Of a stretch of 64,000 nt of DNA, positions 35,303-44,074 are shown piece by piece. The position numbers and the translations under genes are program-made. This stretch comes from Ensifer sp. LC11 (GTDB lineage: Bacteria; Pseudomonadota; Alphaproteobacteria; Rhizobiales; Rhizobiaceae), in assembly GCF_001695835.1 (NCBI RefSeq), contig NZ_MBSO01000014.1, positions 1-64,000 on the forward strand. The letters are read 5' to 3'. Every line of letters begins with the position of its first letter. Within the stretch, counting starts at the first letter, position 1. The notes below the pieces were generated by a model. That model did no database searches, was not told the DNA's origin, and was given only the letters and a program-made list of their open reading frames with translations.

Positions 35303-36607
35303 TTAGTTGCCGACCGCCGCGGCGATCGCCGCGTTGGCTTTCTCGACACCCTCGCTGAGCGCGGCCTTTGCGTCCTTCTGGCCGGCGAGCATGGCTTCGA
35401 ACTGCTCGTTGAGGATATCGCGGACCTGCGGCAGGTTGACGAGGCGGACACCCCTGGAGTTTTCCGTCGGCGCCTTGCCCATCATCTGCTTGATCGGGGT
35501 TTCGCGGCCAGGATTCTTTTCATAGAAGCCGGATTTCTTCGTTTCCTCATAGGCGGCGATCGTCACCGGCAGGTAGCCCGAGACCTGGTGAAGCTGAGCC
35601 TGGGTTTCCGTTTTCGAGAGGAAATGGAAGAACTCCGCAACACCCTTGTATTCTGCGTCTTCCTTGCCGGCGAAGACCCAGAGGCTCGCGCCGCCGGGAA
35701 TGGTGTTCTGCGGGCCGCTGCCGTCGTAGTAGGGAAGCTGGCCGACGCCGTAGTTGATGCCGGACTTCACGATGTCGCCGAGGCCGCCGGAAGATTCCGT
35801 CAAGATGGCGCACTCGCCCGACATGAACAGTTGCTTGGCTTCCGACGTGCGGCCGCCATAGCGGAACGTGCCGTCCTTGGCGAGGTCGGCGATCGACTGG
35901 AAGTGTTCGACGAAGAGCGGTGCATCGATCTTCAGTTCCACGTCCAGGCCGGCAAGCCCGTTTTCATGCGTGCCATAGGGCACGTTGTTCCAGGCGGCAA
36001 AATTCTCGGTCTGGATCCAGGTCAGCCAGGTGGACGTGAAACCGCAATTGGCAGCGCCGCTTGCCTTGATCTTCTTGGCGGCCTCAAAGACTTCGGGCCA
36101 GGTCGCCGGGGGCTTCTCCGCATCGAGGCCGGCCTTCGAGAAGGCGTCCTTGTTGTAATAGAGGATCGGCGAGGACGAATTGAACGGGAAGGACAGCATC
36201 GTGCCGTCAGGCTTGGAATAGTAGGCGACGATGCCCGGCAGGTACTGATCCTTGTTGAATTCGTAGCCGCCCTTCTTAAGGACGTCCACCACGGGGACCA
36301 CGGCCCCCTCGGCACCCAGCATCACGCCGCTACCGGCATCGAAGACCTGCAGGATGGCCGGCGCCTGCCTGGAGCGGAAGGCGGCAATGCCCGCGTTCAG
36401 CGTTTCGGCATAGGTGCCTTTGAACACCGGAACGATCTTGTACTCCGATTGGCTCCCGTTGAACTCCTTGGCGAGCCTTTCGACTGTTTCGTTATTGGCG
36501 CCGGTCATTGCGTGCCACCAGGAAAGCTCCGTCGCGGCGAGGGCGTCAGAGGCGGCAACGATCGAAAGCGCGGATGTGGCCGCAAGGGTCCACTGGAATA
36601 CTCTCAT
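35303..36607 (-). CDS. ugpB: Glycerol-3-phosphate binding protein UgpB
   Basis: A 434-residue periplasmic binding protein with a signal peptide (MRVFQWTLAATSALSIVAAS...ALA). Family-typical blocks: LSWWHAMTGANNETVERLA at the mature start, VPVFKGTYAETLNAGIAAF, LQVFDAGSGVMLGAEGAV and LSFPFNSSSPILYYNKDAF. The Met at 36607 is chosen because GGGAGGAA precedes it. It is the first gene of ugpBAEC. Such operons are often phosphate-starvation controlled, but I did not find a convincing Pho box upstream. Confidence 0.92.
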   Translation of the reverse strand: MRVFQWTLAATSALSIVAASDALAATELSWWHAMTGANNETVERLAKEFNGSQSEYKIVPVFKGTYAETLNAGIAAFRSRQAPAILQVFDAGSGVMLGAEGAVVPVVDVLKKGGYEFNKDQYLPGIVAYYSKPDGTMLSFPFNSSSPILYYNKDAFSKAGLDAEKPPATWPEVFEAAKKIKASGAANCGFTSTWLTWIQTENFAAWNNVPYGTHENGLAGLDVELKIDAPLFVEHFQSIADLAKDGTFRYGGRTSEAKQLFMSGECAILTESSGGLGDIVKSGINYGVGQLPYYDGSGPQNTIPGGASLWVFAGKEDAEYKGVAEFFHFLSKTETQAQLHQVSGYLPVTIAAYEETKKSGFYEKNPGRETPIKQMMGKAPTENSRGVRLVNLPQVRDILNEQFEAMLAGQKDAKAALSEGVEKANAAIAAAVGN

Positions 36608-36929
36608 GGCGGTTCCTCCCATCATTATGACGAAAATGTTTGTCCCCGGACGCGTCGGCTCTCCTCAGCAGGCGCGTCTGACTTTCGTGGCGAAAGTGCG
36701 CTGATTAAAAACGAACGAGAACGAACCTGCAAGGGAAAAATAGAATGAGTAAATCGAAGATATTGGGGACTGGAATATTCGTTCTGATTCATATGTGCGC
36801 GGGCTAAATTAATAGGCGGCAATATGGAGTCGTCGCGACGATGACGCGCAGCCACCGCGCGCTGCCTTTGGGATGGCGGGCAAGGGTCGAAGAGCGGGTG
36901 TCTTTGGCGTGCAGCGGGAAATGGGAGCC
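36608..36929. other. Promoter region of ugpBAEC
   Basis: An AT-rich stretch upstream of ugpB, particularly 36700-36830. It contains no gene. I searched by eye for two adjacent CTGTCAT-like units (Pho box) and saw none. The decayed small gene copy 2 begins at its right edge. Confidence 0.4.
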
Positions 36930-37130
36930 ATGCAGGACGGTTACGCTCGCGAGTTTGCGACCGGCAGCGCGGCGACGCTGCGGCAACTGCCGACCGCCGT
37001 CTGACGACCTGGACCTGAGGCGAGGCCTACGACCTCGTGCTCACGATCGAGACGGCTGCCCTCGGTCGGGCCGATTTCGGTAGGGTAAAATTCCAGACCA
37101 CAAACGGAAGGTGGCGCTACCGTGAACCCG
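36930..37130 (+). pseudogene. Decayed small gene, copy 2
   Basis: A second remnant of the gene at 32235: FATGSAATLRQLPT in the frame starting at 36930, then stops, then in another frame YDLVLTIETAALGRADFGRV and KFQTTNGRWRY. Matches to copy 1 are 9 of 14 residues in the first block and 14 of 24 in the second. Both copies are on the plus strand, and together they bracket ugpBAEC. Confidence 0.55.
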
Positions 37131-37140
37131 GCACGACGGT

Positions 37141-37401
37141 TCACCGCAAAACGCAACGGACCGGCGGGTGATATCCACGCTTCCGCTTGCTCTTGAGGAC
37201 ATCGAGGAACAGCGTGACTGCTTCCATTTCATCTTCAAAGTGATGGACCATCGACTGCCCCGTGACGCCGATCCTGCCCCAGCGCCGCGTCAGGCATGCC
37301 TGTCCAAACAGCGTCTGCTCGATCGACATCGCATAAAAGCGAGCCATGTTTTCGCGCGGATCCGTTCTCTCGACATAGAGGTGGTAGGGCTGACTAAGCA
37401 T
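37141..37401 (-). CDS. Stand-alone WGR-domain protein
   Basis: An 86-residue protein consisting of one WGR domain: YHLYVERTDPRENMARFYAM, QACLTRRWGRIGVTGQSMVH (the WGR motif itself) and the C-terminal helix region AVTLFLDVLKSKRKRGYHP. WGR domains occur in PARP-like enzymes and in DNA-metabolism proteins, and as single-domain proteins in rhizobia, where their role is unknown. The Met at 37401 gives the usual length; the frame extends to 37473. Confidence 0.78.
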   Translation of the reverse strand: MLSQPYHLYVERTDPRENMARFYAMSIEQTLFGQACLTRRWGRIGVTGQSMVHHFEDEMEAVTLFLDVLKSKRKRGYHPPVRCVLR

Positions 37402-37527
37402 CTGAGGACGATGGCTGAGGAGGCACAGCGCGTCCAACGAGAGTTTTGAATCGATCGCAGCCGATCGATTCAAAACCGTGATGTGTGCTGCGACGCCAAA
37501 CTGCGCCGCAGAGCCGGATTGACCGCG

Positions 37528-38841
37528 CTATTGCACCGCGACCGTTCCGTAGACGAGATTCGGCAGCCACAGCGACAACTGCGGAAACATGCTGAGCGCC
37601 ACGAGAAGAACCATCATCATTGCGAGATAGGGCAGCACCTCGCGCGCATAGGCCATCATCGGCACCTTCAGCACCATGGACGAGATGTACATGAGGCCCC
37701 CGACCGGTGGCGTGATGCCGGCAATCGTCAGGTTGGTGATGAAGACGACGCCGAAATGTACGCGGTCGATGCCGACGCCGTCGATGATCGGGATTAGCAT
37801 CGGCGTAAGGATGATCAGTGCCGCCGAGCCTTCGATTGCCGTGCCGATGACGATCAAAAGCACGTTGATGAGAAGCAGCATCAACAGCGGATTGTCGGTG
37901 GCGCCGCCGAGCCATCCCGACATCGCCTGCGGCACCTGCTCCCAGGCGAGATAGAAGCCGAAGGCGGCGGCCGCGCAGATCATGATCATGACCACCGAGG
38001 AATCGCGCACCGCCTCGGCCAGCACTTCAGGAATCTGCCGGAAGGTGAATTCGCGGTAGCCGAAGACGGCGACGAACAGCACGTAGACGACGACAACCGC
38101 GCCGGCCTCGGTGGTGGTGAAAAGGCCGTAGCGCGTGCCGGCAAAGATGACGACCGGGATCGACAGCGCCCAGAGGCCGTCGACCAGCGCCCGGCTTGCC
38201 TCCGCCCGGCTGGCGCGCTCCTTGCGGAGCGGCTTGTAGCCACGCTTGCGCGCAATGAAATAGGTGGTGACCATCAGGCCGGCCGCAAGCACAAGGCCGG
38301 GAACGACGCCGGCTGCAAACAGGCGGCCGATCGAGGTCTCGGCCAGGAAGCCATAGACGATGAGGCCAATCGAGGGCGGGATCAGGCTGGTGATGATGGA
38401 GGCTGACGAGGTGATCACCGCCGCAAACGCGCGGCTGTAGCCCCTTTCCGTCATTTCGACGCCAAGCGTCTTTGCCAGCATCGCCGCATCGGCGTTGGCA
38501 GAGGCCGTCAGCCCGCCGAGCAAGGTACCGAGCACGGTGCACATCTGCGCCAGCGCGCCGGTCATGTGGCCGACCAGCACATCGGCAAGCGTCAGCAGCC
38601 GGCGGGTGATGCCCGAGGCGTTCATGATGCAACCGGCGAGCACGAAGAGCGGCAGTGCCAGCAGAGACACGGACTGGCTGCCTTCCGCCATCTCCTGGGC
38701 GAAGTTGGCAAGCGGGATTATGTCCATGTTGATGAAGAAGAAGGCGAGCGCCCCGATCGCCATCGCCCAGGTGATCGGTGTCGACAACAGGAAGAGGACG
38801 ACGACCAGGAGCGAGGGGCCGGCGAGATGAAAGAAGGTCAT
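37528..38841 (-). CDS. TRAP transporter large permease (DctM-type)
   Basis: A 437-residue membrane protein with about twelve hydrophobic segments, the large subunit of a TRAP transporter. Family patterns include PLANFAQEMAEGSQSVSLLALPLFVLAG near the start and ITPPVGGLMYISSMVLKVPM near the end. It moves an organic acid or sugar acid into the cell using an ion gradient. The Met at 38841 overlaps the stop of the small-subunit gene by four bases (ATGA). It is the last gene of a DctP-DctQ-DctM operon next to the fucose cluster. Confidence 0.9.
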   Translation of the reverse strand: MTFFHLAGPSLLVVVLFLLSTPITWAMAIGALAFFFINMDIIPLANFAQEMAEGSQSVSLLALPLFVLAGCIMNASGITRRLLTLADVLVGHMTGALAQMCTVLGTLLGGLTASANADAAMLAKTLGVEMTERGYSRAFAAVITSSASIITSLIPPSIGLIVYGFLAETSIGRLFAAGVVPGLVLAAGLMVTTYFIARKRGYKPLRKERASRAEASRALVDGLWALSIPVVIFAGTRYGLFTTTEAGAVVVVYVLFVAVFGYREFTFRQIPEVLAEAVRDSSVVMIMICAAAAFGFYLAWEQVPQAMSGWLGGATDNPLLMLLLINVLLIVIGTAIEGSAALIILTPMLIPIIDGVGIDRVHFGVVFITNLTIAGITPPVGGLMYISSMVLKVPMMAYAREVLPYLAMMMVLLVALSMFPQLSLWLPNLVYGTVAVQ

Positions 38842-39350
38842 ATCAGCGATTCCACTTTGCGGTGCAGGCGGACGGTCCACGGCCTCTCGACGATCAGGTG
38901 CTGGACGAACATGCCGGCCGACGCCAGCGCCAGCGGCCCGTAGGAAAGACTGCGCGACAGATCCATCGCGATCGTGTGCACATGCCGCGACGTCCAGGCC
39001 TGCCAGCCGAAGAGCACCGTCATGACGATGAAGAACAGCGCGAGCAGCAGGTAGTTGAACCAGGCGATCCCGCGCTGGCAGCTGTCGGGCAATGCTGCGA
39101 CGAGGACATCGATCGCCGCATGGGTGCCGAGACGGACGCCGGCGACGGCGCCAAAGAAGACGAGATAGGCGAAGGCCATGATCGCCAGTTCGTAGGTCCA
39201 GGCGGCCGGCTGCGGGAAGATGTAGCGGCTGACGACGCCCCAGAGGATCGAGAAGACGATGACGAGGAGGGCAGCGACACCGATCGCTTCATCGGCGCGC
39301 TGCAGGCTGAACAGAGGAACGGTCTCTTCGGACGAGCGTGAGATTTCCAT
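38838..39350 (-). CDS. TRAP transporter small permease (DctQ-type)
   Basis: A protein of about 170 residues with four membrane segments: the helix IGVAALLVIVFSILWGVVSRYIF is followed by the family-typical WTYELAIMAFAYLVFFGAV and the GTHAAIDVLV loop. The Met at 39350 is favoured by GGGGCC upstream; an alternative start lies at 39365. The frame extends to 39638 without family similarity. Confidence 0.86.
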   Translation of the reverse strand: MEISRSSEETVPLFSLQRADEAIGVAALLVIVFSILWGVVSRYIFPQPAAWTYELAIMAFAYLVFFGAVAGVRLGTHAAIDVLVAALPDSCQRGIAWFNYLLLALFFIVMTVLFGWQAWTSRHVHTIAMDLSRSLSYGPLALASAGMFVQHLIVERPWTVRLHRKVESLI

Positions 39351-39451
39351 GATGGCCCCAATCATTTGAAAGGCGGAACAAGGCCGGCGCGCACGTCGGC
39401 CTGATGGCTTTCCTTCGCGGCCGCCTGGCTGAGTGCGGCCGACGCGATCGC

Positions 39452-39476
39452 GACGCGGCACCCTTATGGCCGCGTC
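39452..39476. repeat. Intercistronic hairpin after TRAP binding-protein gene
   Basis: GACGCGG at 39452-39458 pairs with CCGCGTC at 39470-39476. It lies between the DctP and DctQ genes, in the same position as the hairpins after ABC binding proteins elsewhere in the window. Confidence 0.4.
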
Positions 39477-39489
39477 CCGCCGTCGCCCG

Positions 39490-40470
39490 CTACTGCGCCA
39501 TCGCCTTCTGCACCTGGTCGTACATTCCAGGCGTGATGTTCGGCACTTTCTCGTAGGCCGCGCGCGAGGCTTCGATGAAGGCCGAGATGTCGATATCGGT
39601 GACAATCTCGACGCCGGAAGCAGCAAGCTGCTTGGCATAGGCGTCGTCCGTTTCGAGCGTCATCTCCGTCAGTTCCTTGGCGATCGTCTGGCCTTCTTCA
39701 AGAACGATCTTCTGCAGGTCTTCCGGCAGGCCGTTGAAGAACTGGCTGGAGGCGACCCAGGCGGTAAACATGATCTGGTGACCGGTCTTGGAGATGACCT
39801 TGCGCGTCTCGTTCAGCTTGGCGCCGGCGATCGAGCCGAAGGGGCCTTCGGCCGCATCGACGACGCCGGTCTGAAGCGCGTTGTAGACGTCGCCCCACGG
39901 CAGTTCCGTCGGGCGTGCGCCGTAATTGCCGAAGGTCGCCATCATGATCGGCGACGCGGGCACGCGAATGGTGACGCCGGCGAGATCCGCCGGCGAGCGG
40001 ACCGGCTTGTTGGCGATGATGTGGCGGTAGCCGAAAAGCCCGTTCGGCATGATGATCTTGATGCCTTGGGCCTCGAGCTTGCCCGAAAGTTCCTTGTAAA
40101 GGTCCGATGCGAACAGGCGGTCGGTCGCGACCAGGTCCGGATAGACATAGGGACCGGCCAGAATGGAGAGATCCGGCACGAACTGGCCGAGCTGGCCATA
40201 ATCCGTGGCACTGAGCAGGCTTGCACCGCTCATGACCATCTCGTTGACCTTTTTCTGCGCACCCAGCTGATCACCCGTCATGACCGTGATGGCGATGCGG
40301 CCGCCCGAACGTTCGCCGACACGCTCGGCATAGGTCTTCATCGCTTTGACGATCGGCTCGTTGGGATTCACCTGCGAGGTCGAGAACCGCAGGCTGTATT
40401 CCTGCGCTTGGGCGACGCCACAAAAGGACAGGGCAGCCATTGTGGCGGCCAGAAGCAAGGTCTTCATCAA
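39490..40470 (-). CDS. TRAP transporter binding protein (DctP-type)
   Basis: A 326-residue periplasmic protein with signal peptide MMKTLLLAATMAALSFCGVAQA. The DctP fold is marked by EYSLRFSTSQVNPNEPIVKAM at the start and by RSPADLAGVTIRVPASP, whose Arg in IRVP normally holds the ligand carboxylate. The ligand is therefore probably an acid, perhaps a sugar acid such as fuconate given the adjacent cluster (inference). The upstream region has the palindrome at 40515-40531. Confidence 0.88.
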   Translation of the reverse strand: MMKTLLLAATMAALSFCGVAQAQEYSLRFSTSQVNPNEPIVKAMKTYAERVGERSGGRIAITVMTGDQLGAQKKVNEMVMSGASLLSATDYGQLGQFVPDLSILAGPYVYPDLVATDRLFASDLYKELSGKLEAQGIKIIMPNGLFGYRHIIANKPVRSPADLAGVTIRVPASPIMMATFGNYGARPTELPWGDVYNALQTGVVDAAEGPFGSIAGAKLNETRKVISKTGHQIMFTAWVASSQFFNGLPEDLQKIVLEEGQTIAKELTEMTLETDDAYAKQLAASGVEIVTDIDISAFIEASRAAYEKVPNITPGMYDQVQKAMAQ

Positions 40471-40501
40471 TTCCTCCTCTTTTTTCCGGACTCCCCTCCG
40501 G

Positions 40502-40531
40502 AATTCATATGCGAATGAATAAACTATTCAT
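40502..40531. promoter_or_regulatory. Palindrome and box upstream of TRAP operon
   Basis: ATGAATA at 40515-40521 and TATTCAT at 40525-40531 form a perfect palindrome. Overlapping it, AATTCATATGCGAAT at 40502-40516 matches 12 of 15 bases with 51011-51025 upstream of the fucose ABC operon. It lies 32-61 bases before the DctP start, in operator or promoter position. Confidence 0.4.
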
Positions 40532-40641
40532 GAATGATTCCGTGCCGTCAAGGGAAATGAACTTTGAACACGCAGAAGATCGCCGCACCGTTCATCAATT
40601 ACCAATTGCTTGCCACGCTTTGCAGGTGACAGAACAAACGA

Positions 40642-40669
40642 AGCCGGCGCGGTTCGCACCGCGCCGGCT
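40642..40669 (-). terminator. Terminator hairpin at end of fucose operon
   Basis: AGCCGGCGCGGT at 40642-40653 is the exact reverse complement of 40658-40669 with a four-base loop. On the minus strand it follows the fuconate dehydratase stop and is trailed by TTCGTTTGTT, so it can end the fucose operon before the TRAP operon. Confidence 0.65.
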
Positions 40670-40711
40670 GTTTGTGAATACTGAATTCTCTTATAAATGT
40701 CTTCGGATCGA

Positions 40712-41995
40712 TCAGCCGTGGAACGTGTAGTCGGCAATCGACTGCGGCTTCATCTCGATCGAGAAGCCCGGCCGCTGCGGCGGCATATAGGCCGCGTTCT
40801 CGATCACGCAGGCATCGAAGAAGTGCTCGTGCAGATGGTCGACATATTCGATGACGCGGCCCTCTTTCGTGCCGGAGATGGCGACATAGTCGATCATCGA
40901 CAGATGCTGCACATATTCGCAAAGGCCGACGCCGCCGGCATGCGGCCAGACCGGCAGCCCGTATTTGGCAGCAACGAGCAGCACCGCAAGCACCTCGTTC
41001 AGGCCGCCCATGCGGCACGAGTCGATCTGGACGATATCGATCGCACCCTCGGCGATGAACTGTTTGAACATGATGCGGTTCTGGCACATCTCGCCGGTCG
41101 CGACCTTCACCGGTCCGATCGCCTCGCGGATCTTCCGGTGACCGGCGACATCGTCGGGGCTCGTCGGCTCCTCGATGAAGAACGGTTTGGCAAAGGCGAG
41201 CTGTTTGACCCAGTCGATCGCCTCGCCGACCTCCCAGACCTGGTTGGCGTCGATCATCAGATAGCGGTCGGGCCCGATCACTTCGCGTGCGATCGTCAGC
41301 CGCCTGATATCGTCGGCAAGATCGCGCCCGACCTTCATCTTGATATGATTGAAGCCCTCGTCGATCGCTTCCTGGGCGAGCCGCCGGAGCTTGTCGTCGT
41401 CATAACCGAGCCAGCCGGCCGAGGTCGTGTAGCAGGCATAGCCCTCCTTCTGGAGCGTTACGATGCGCTCGGCCTTGCCGGGCTCTGCCTTGCGCAGGAT
41501 GGCGACGGCCTCGTCGCGCGTGAGCACGTCGGTCATGTAGCGATAGTCGACGATGTCGGCGATCTCTTCCGGCGACATGTCAGCGACCAGACGCCAGACA
41601 GGCTTGCCCGCCTCCTTGGCGAGCAGGTCCCAGACGGCGTTGACGACGGCGCCGGTCGCCAGATGCATCGCGCCTTTCTCTGGGCCGATCCAGCGCAACT
41701 GGCTGTCACTCGTCAGATGCCGCCAGAAGCGGCCGGGATGGGCGAGGATGTCGGCGGTATCCTGGCCGACGATCAGATGCCGCATGGCTTTGATCGCCAT
41801 GCAGCAGATGTCGTTGCCGCGGCCGATGGTGAAGGTAAGACCATGGCCCGCAACACCGGGCCTGTCCGTGTCGAGGATGACATAGGCCGCGGAGTAATCC
41901 GGGTCCGGGTTCATCGCATCGGAACCGTCAAGGCTCTGCGAGGTCGGGAAGCGCAGGTCGAAGACGCGCAGATCAGTGATGCGGGTCATGGTCAC
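40712..41995 (-). CDS. L-fuconate dehydratase
   Basis: A 427-residue enolase-superfamily enzyme, closely resembling characterised L-fuconate dehydratases (start ITDLRVFDLRFPTSQSLDGSDAMNPDPDYSAAYV). Catalytic residues are in place: Lys219 and Lys221 (HIKMKVG), metal ligands Asp249 (IDANQVW), Glu275 (IEEPT) and Glu302 (TGEMC), Asp325 and His352 (WPHAGG). It converts L-fuconate to 2-keto-3-deoxy-L-fuconate in the cytoplasm. It is the last gene of the eleven-gene minus-strand operon starting at 50950 and is followed by the terminator at 40642. Confidence 0.92.
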   Translation of the reverse strand: MTMTRITDLRVFDLRFPTSQSLDGSDAMNPDPDYSAAYVILDTDRPGVAGHGLTFTIGRGNDICCMAIKAMRHLIVGQDTADILAHPGRFWRHLTSDSQLRWIGPEKGAMHLATGAVVNAVWDLLAKEAGKPVWRLVADMSPEEIADIVDYRYMTDVLTRDEAVAILRKAEPGKAERIVTLQKEGYACYTTSAGWLGYDDDKLRRLAQEAIDEGFNHIKMKVGRDLADDIRRLTIAREVIGPDRYLMIDANQVWEVGEAIDWVKQLAFAKPFFIEEPTSPDDVAGHRKIREAIGPVKVATGEMCQNRIMFKQFIAEGAIDIVQIDSCRMGGLNEVLAVLLVAAKYGLPVWPHAGGVGLCEYVQHLSMIDYVAISGTKEGRVIEYVDHLHEHFFDACVIENAAYMPPQRPGFSIEMKPQSIADYTFHG

Positions 41996-42010
41996 TCCAG
42001 TCGACGGTAA

Positions 42011-42856
42011 TCAATCGTCCGCGCGGACGGACTGCTTCTGGCTGCCGAGGCCCTCGATGCCGAGTTCGACGACGTCGCCGGCCTTGAGGTAACGCGGCGG
42101 CTTCATGCCCATGCCGACGCCGGGCGGCGTGCCGGTGGAGATGATGTCGCCCGGCTGCAGCGACATGAACTGCGACAGGTAGGAAACGAGATAGGCGACG
42201 CCATAGACCATGGTTTTCGACGAACCATTCTGCATCGTCTCGCCATTGACCTTCAGCCACATCGGCAGGTTCTGCGGATCGGCAATCTCATCCTTGGTCA
42301 CGAGCCAGGGGCCGGTGGGGCCGAAGGTGTCGCAGGACTTGCCCTTGGTCCACTGGCCCTGGCGCTCGATCTGGAAGGCGCGCTCGGAGACATCGTGCAC
42401 GGTGCAATAGCCGGCGACATAGTCGAGGGCTTCGGCCTCGGTGACGTACTTCGCCTTGCGGCCGATGACGACGCCGAGTTCCACTTCCCAGTCGGTCTTG
42501 GTCGAGCCGCGCGGAATGATCAGATCGTCGTTCGGACCGACGATCGCCGACGTCGCCTTCATGAAGATGATCGGCTCCGGCGGGACCGTGGCGCCGGTCT
42601 CGGCGGCGTGGTCGGAGTAGTTGAGGCCAATGCAAATGAACTTGCCGGTGCCGGCGACGCAAGGGCCGAGCCGCTGGTTGCCGTCGACAACAGGCAGGCC
42701 GGCGAGATCGAGTGCCTTGAGCTCCGAGAGCTTGTCGGGGTCGAGGGCGGCGCCCGAGAAATCGGCAACGTGGCCGGAGAGATCGCGCAAGGTGCCATTT
42801 GCATCGAGGACGCTCGGCTTTTCCTGGCCCGGGAGGCCATAACGAAGAAGTTTCAT
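42011..42856 (-). CDS. FAH-family hydrolase, probable 2,4-diketo-3-deoxy-L-fuconate hydrolase
   Basis: A 281-residue fumarylacetoacetate-hydrolase-fold enzyme. The metal site is visible in the EVELGVVIGRKAK block (about residues 126-138) with the upstream GLNYSDHAAE. It lies 15 bases before L-fuconate dehydratase and 25 bases after an SDR. In the known non-phosphorylative fucose route an enzyme of this family splits 2,4-diketo-3-deoxy-L-fuconate into pyruvate and lactate, and position supports that role. The open frame runs on upstream through the SDR gene; the Met at 42856 is the family start (MKLLRYG). Confidence 0.87.
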   Translation of the reverse strand: MKLLRYGLPGQEKPSVLDANGTLRDLSGHVADFSGAALDPDKLSELKALDLAGLPVVDGNQRLGPCVAGTGKFICIGLNYSDHAAETGATVPPEPIIFMKATSAIVGPNDDLIIPRGSTKTDWEVELGVVIGRKAKYVTEAEALDYVAGYCTVHDVSERAFQIERQGQWTKGKSCDTFGPTGPWLVTKDEIADPQNLPMWLKVNGETMQNGSSKTMVYGVAYLVSYLSQFMSLQPGDIISTGTPPGVGMGMKPPRYLKAGDVVELGIEGLGSQKQSVRADD

Positions 42857-42881
42857 GTGTCTGCTTCCTGCTTGTGGGTTG

Positions 42882-43616
42882 TCAGATGGTCCAGCCGCCA
42901 TCGATGGCATAGGCCTGGCCGGTCGTATAGGTCGCACCGGCGAGATGAACGGCAAGGTCCGCAATCTCTTCCGGCGTGCCGAGGCGCCCCATCGGCTGGC
43001 GGGCGATGAAGGCCGCGCGCGCCGTTTCATAGTCGCCCTGGGCACGCATGCGGTCCTGCAAGGACGGGCTTTCGACGGTGCCGGGGCAGATGGCGTTGCA
43101 GCGAATGCCCTCTGACACATAGTCGGCCGCAACGGCCTTTGTGAGGCCGATGACGGCGGCCTTGGTGACGCCATAGGCAAACCGGTTCGGCACGCCTTTG
43201 ATGCTGGAAGCGACCGAAGCCATGTTGATGATCGCGCCGTCCTTGCGCGCAAGCATGCCTGGCAGCACCGCGCGGATGGTGCGGATCATCGCCTTGACGT
43301 TAAGGTCGAGGGCGAATTCGAGGTCGGAATCCTTCATCTCCAGGATCGACCCGGCATGAACGAAGCCGGCGCAGTTGAAGAGGATATCGATGGCGCCGAT
43401 CTTCGCGACGAGCGCTTCGACGGCCTGCGTATCGAGCACGTCCAGCCGGTGCGTCGCAACGTCCGCTTCCGCAGCGAGCGCCGCAAGCGCATCGGCGTTG
43501 ATATCCGTCGCGTGCACTTTCGCGCCGGCCTTTGCAAAGGCCAAAGCCGAAGCGCGGCCGATGCCCTGGGCTGCAGCCGTAATCAGGACGACCTTGCCTT
43601 TAAGATCCGCTGTCAT
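42882..43616 (-). CDS. SDR dehydrogenase, probable 2-keto-3-deoxy-L-fuconate dehydrogenase
   Basis: A 244-residue classical short-chain dehydrogenase. NAD-binding GxxxGxG is seen as TAAAQGIG near residue 13, the structural NxAG-type motif as FNCAG, and the catalytic Ser, Tyr and Lys lie in NMASVASSIKG and YGVTKAA. It fits the step from 2-keto-3-deoxy-L-fuconate to the 2,4-diketo compound, given the next two genes. It could instead oxidise L-fucose itself. The Met at 43616 is the natural start; the frame extends to 43712. Confidence 0.85.
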   Translation of the reverse strand: MTADLKGKVVLITAAAQGIGRASALAFAKAGAKVHATDINADALAALAAEADVATHRLDVLDTQAVEALVAKIGAIDILFNCAGFVHAGSILEMKDSDLEFALDLNVKAMIRTIRAVLPGMLARKDGAIINMASVASSIKGVPNRFAYGVTKAAVIGLTKAVAADYVSEGIRCNAICPGTVESPSLQDRMRAQGDYETARAAFIARQPMGRLGTPEEIADLAVHLAGATYTTGQAYAIDGGWTI

Positions 43617-43626
43617 TCTCGATCCC

Positions 43627-44073
43627 TCATGCTTTGCGTTCGACGACCAGGATATGGTCGGCGGCGAGGACGACCTCGCCACGCTGGTTGATAACTTCGC
43701 ATCGTTCGACAACGCGTCCGGCCTTCGGCCGCTTCGGATCGTCCTCCTTGGCAGCGACGGTCACGCGGGTGCGGATCGTATCGCCGATATGAACGGGACG
43801 CACGAAGCGCAGACGATCATAGCCGTAGGAAAAGGCAACCGGATTGATCAGCGATGCGGTGAGGCCGACGCCGATCGAAAAGACCATGGTGCCGTGGGCG
43901 ATGCGCTGGCCGCCCGGCAGGGTCTTGGCGAACTCCGCGTCCATGTGGTGCGGAAAGAAATCGCCGGTGTGGCCGGCATGAACGACGAAGTCGGTCTCTG
44001 TAATCGTGCGGCCGGTCGTCAGGCGCTCATGCCCCAACACGTAGTCTTCAAAGTGGATGATCTGTTCAGCCAT
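43627..44073 (-). CDS. MaoC-family hydratase-like protein
   Basis: A 148-residue hot-dog-fold protein. The hydratase motif reads [19 protein letters not shown], with Asp and His in the catalytic spacing, and [20 protein letters not shown] is the second family block. It is co-transcribed with fucose enzymes (one base after the Gfo/Idh/MocA gene, 10 bases before the SDR). The known fucose route has no need for a MaoC enzyme. A relative occurs at 55184-55744, sharing [20 protein letters not shown]. Confidence 0.8.
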   Translation of the reverse strand: MAEQIIHFEDYVLGHERLTTGRTITETDFVVHAGHTGDFFPHHMDAEFAKTLPGGQRIAHGTMVFSIGVGLTASLINPVAFSYGYDRLRFVRPVHIGDTIRTRVTVAAKEDDPKRPKAGRVVERCEVINQRGEVVLAADHILVVERKA

Positions 44074-44074
44074 G

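Noticed and set aside
36608-36929. Pho box before ugpB
   Set aside because: Reading both strands by eye gave no pair of CTGTCAT-like units at the right spacing; a matrix search would be needed to exclude a weak site.
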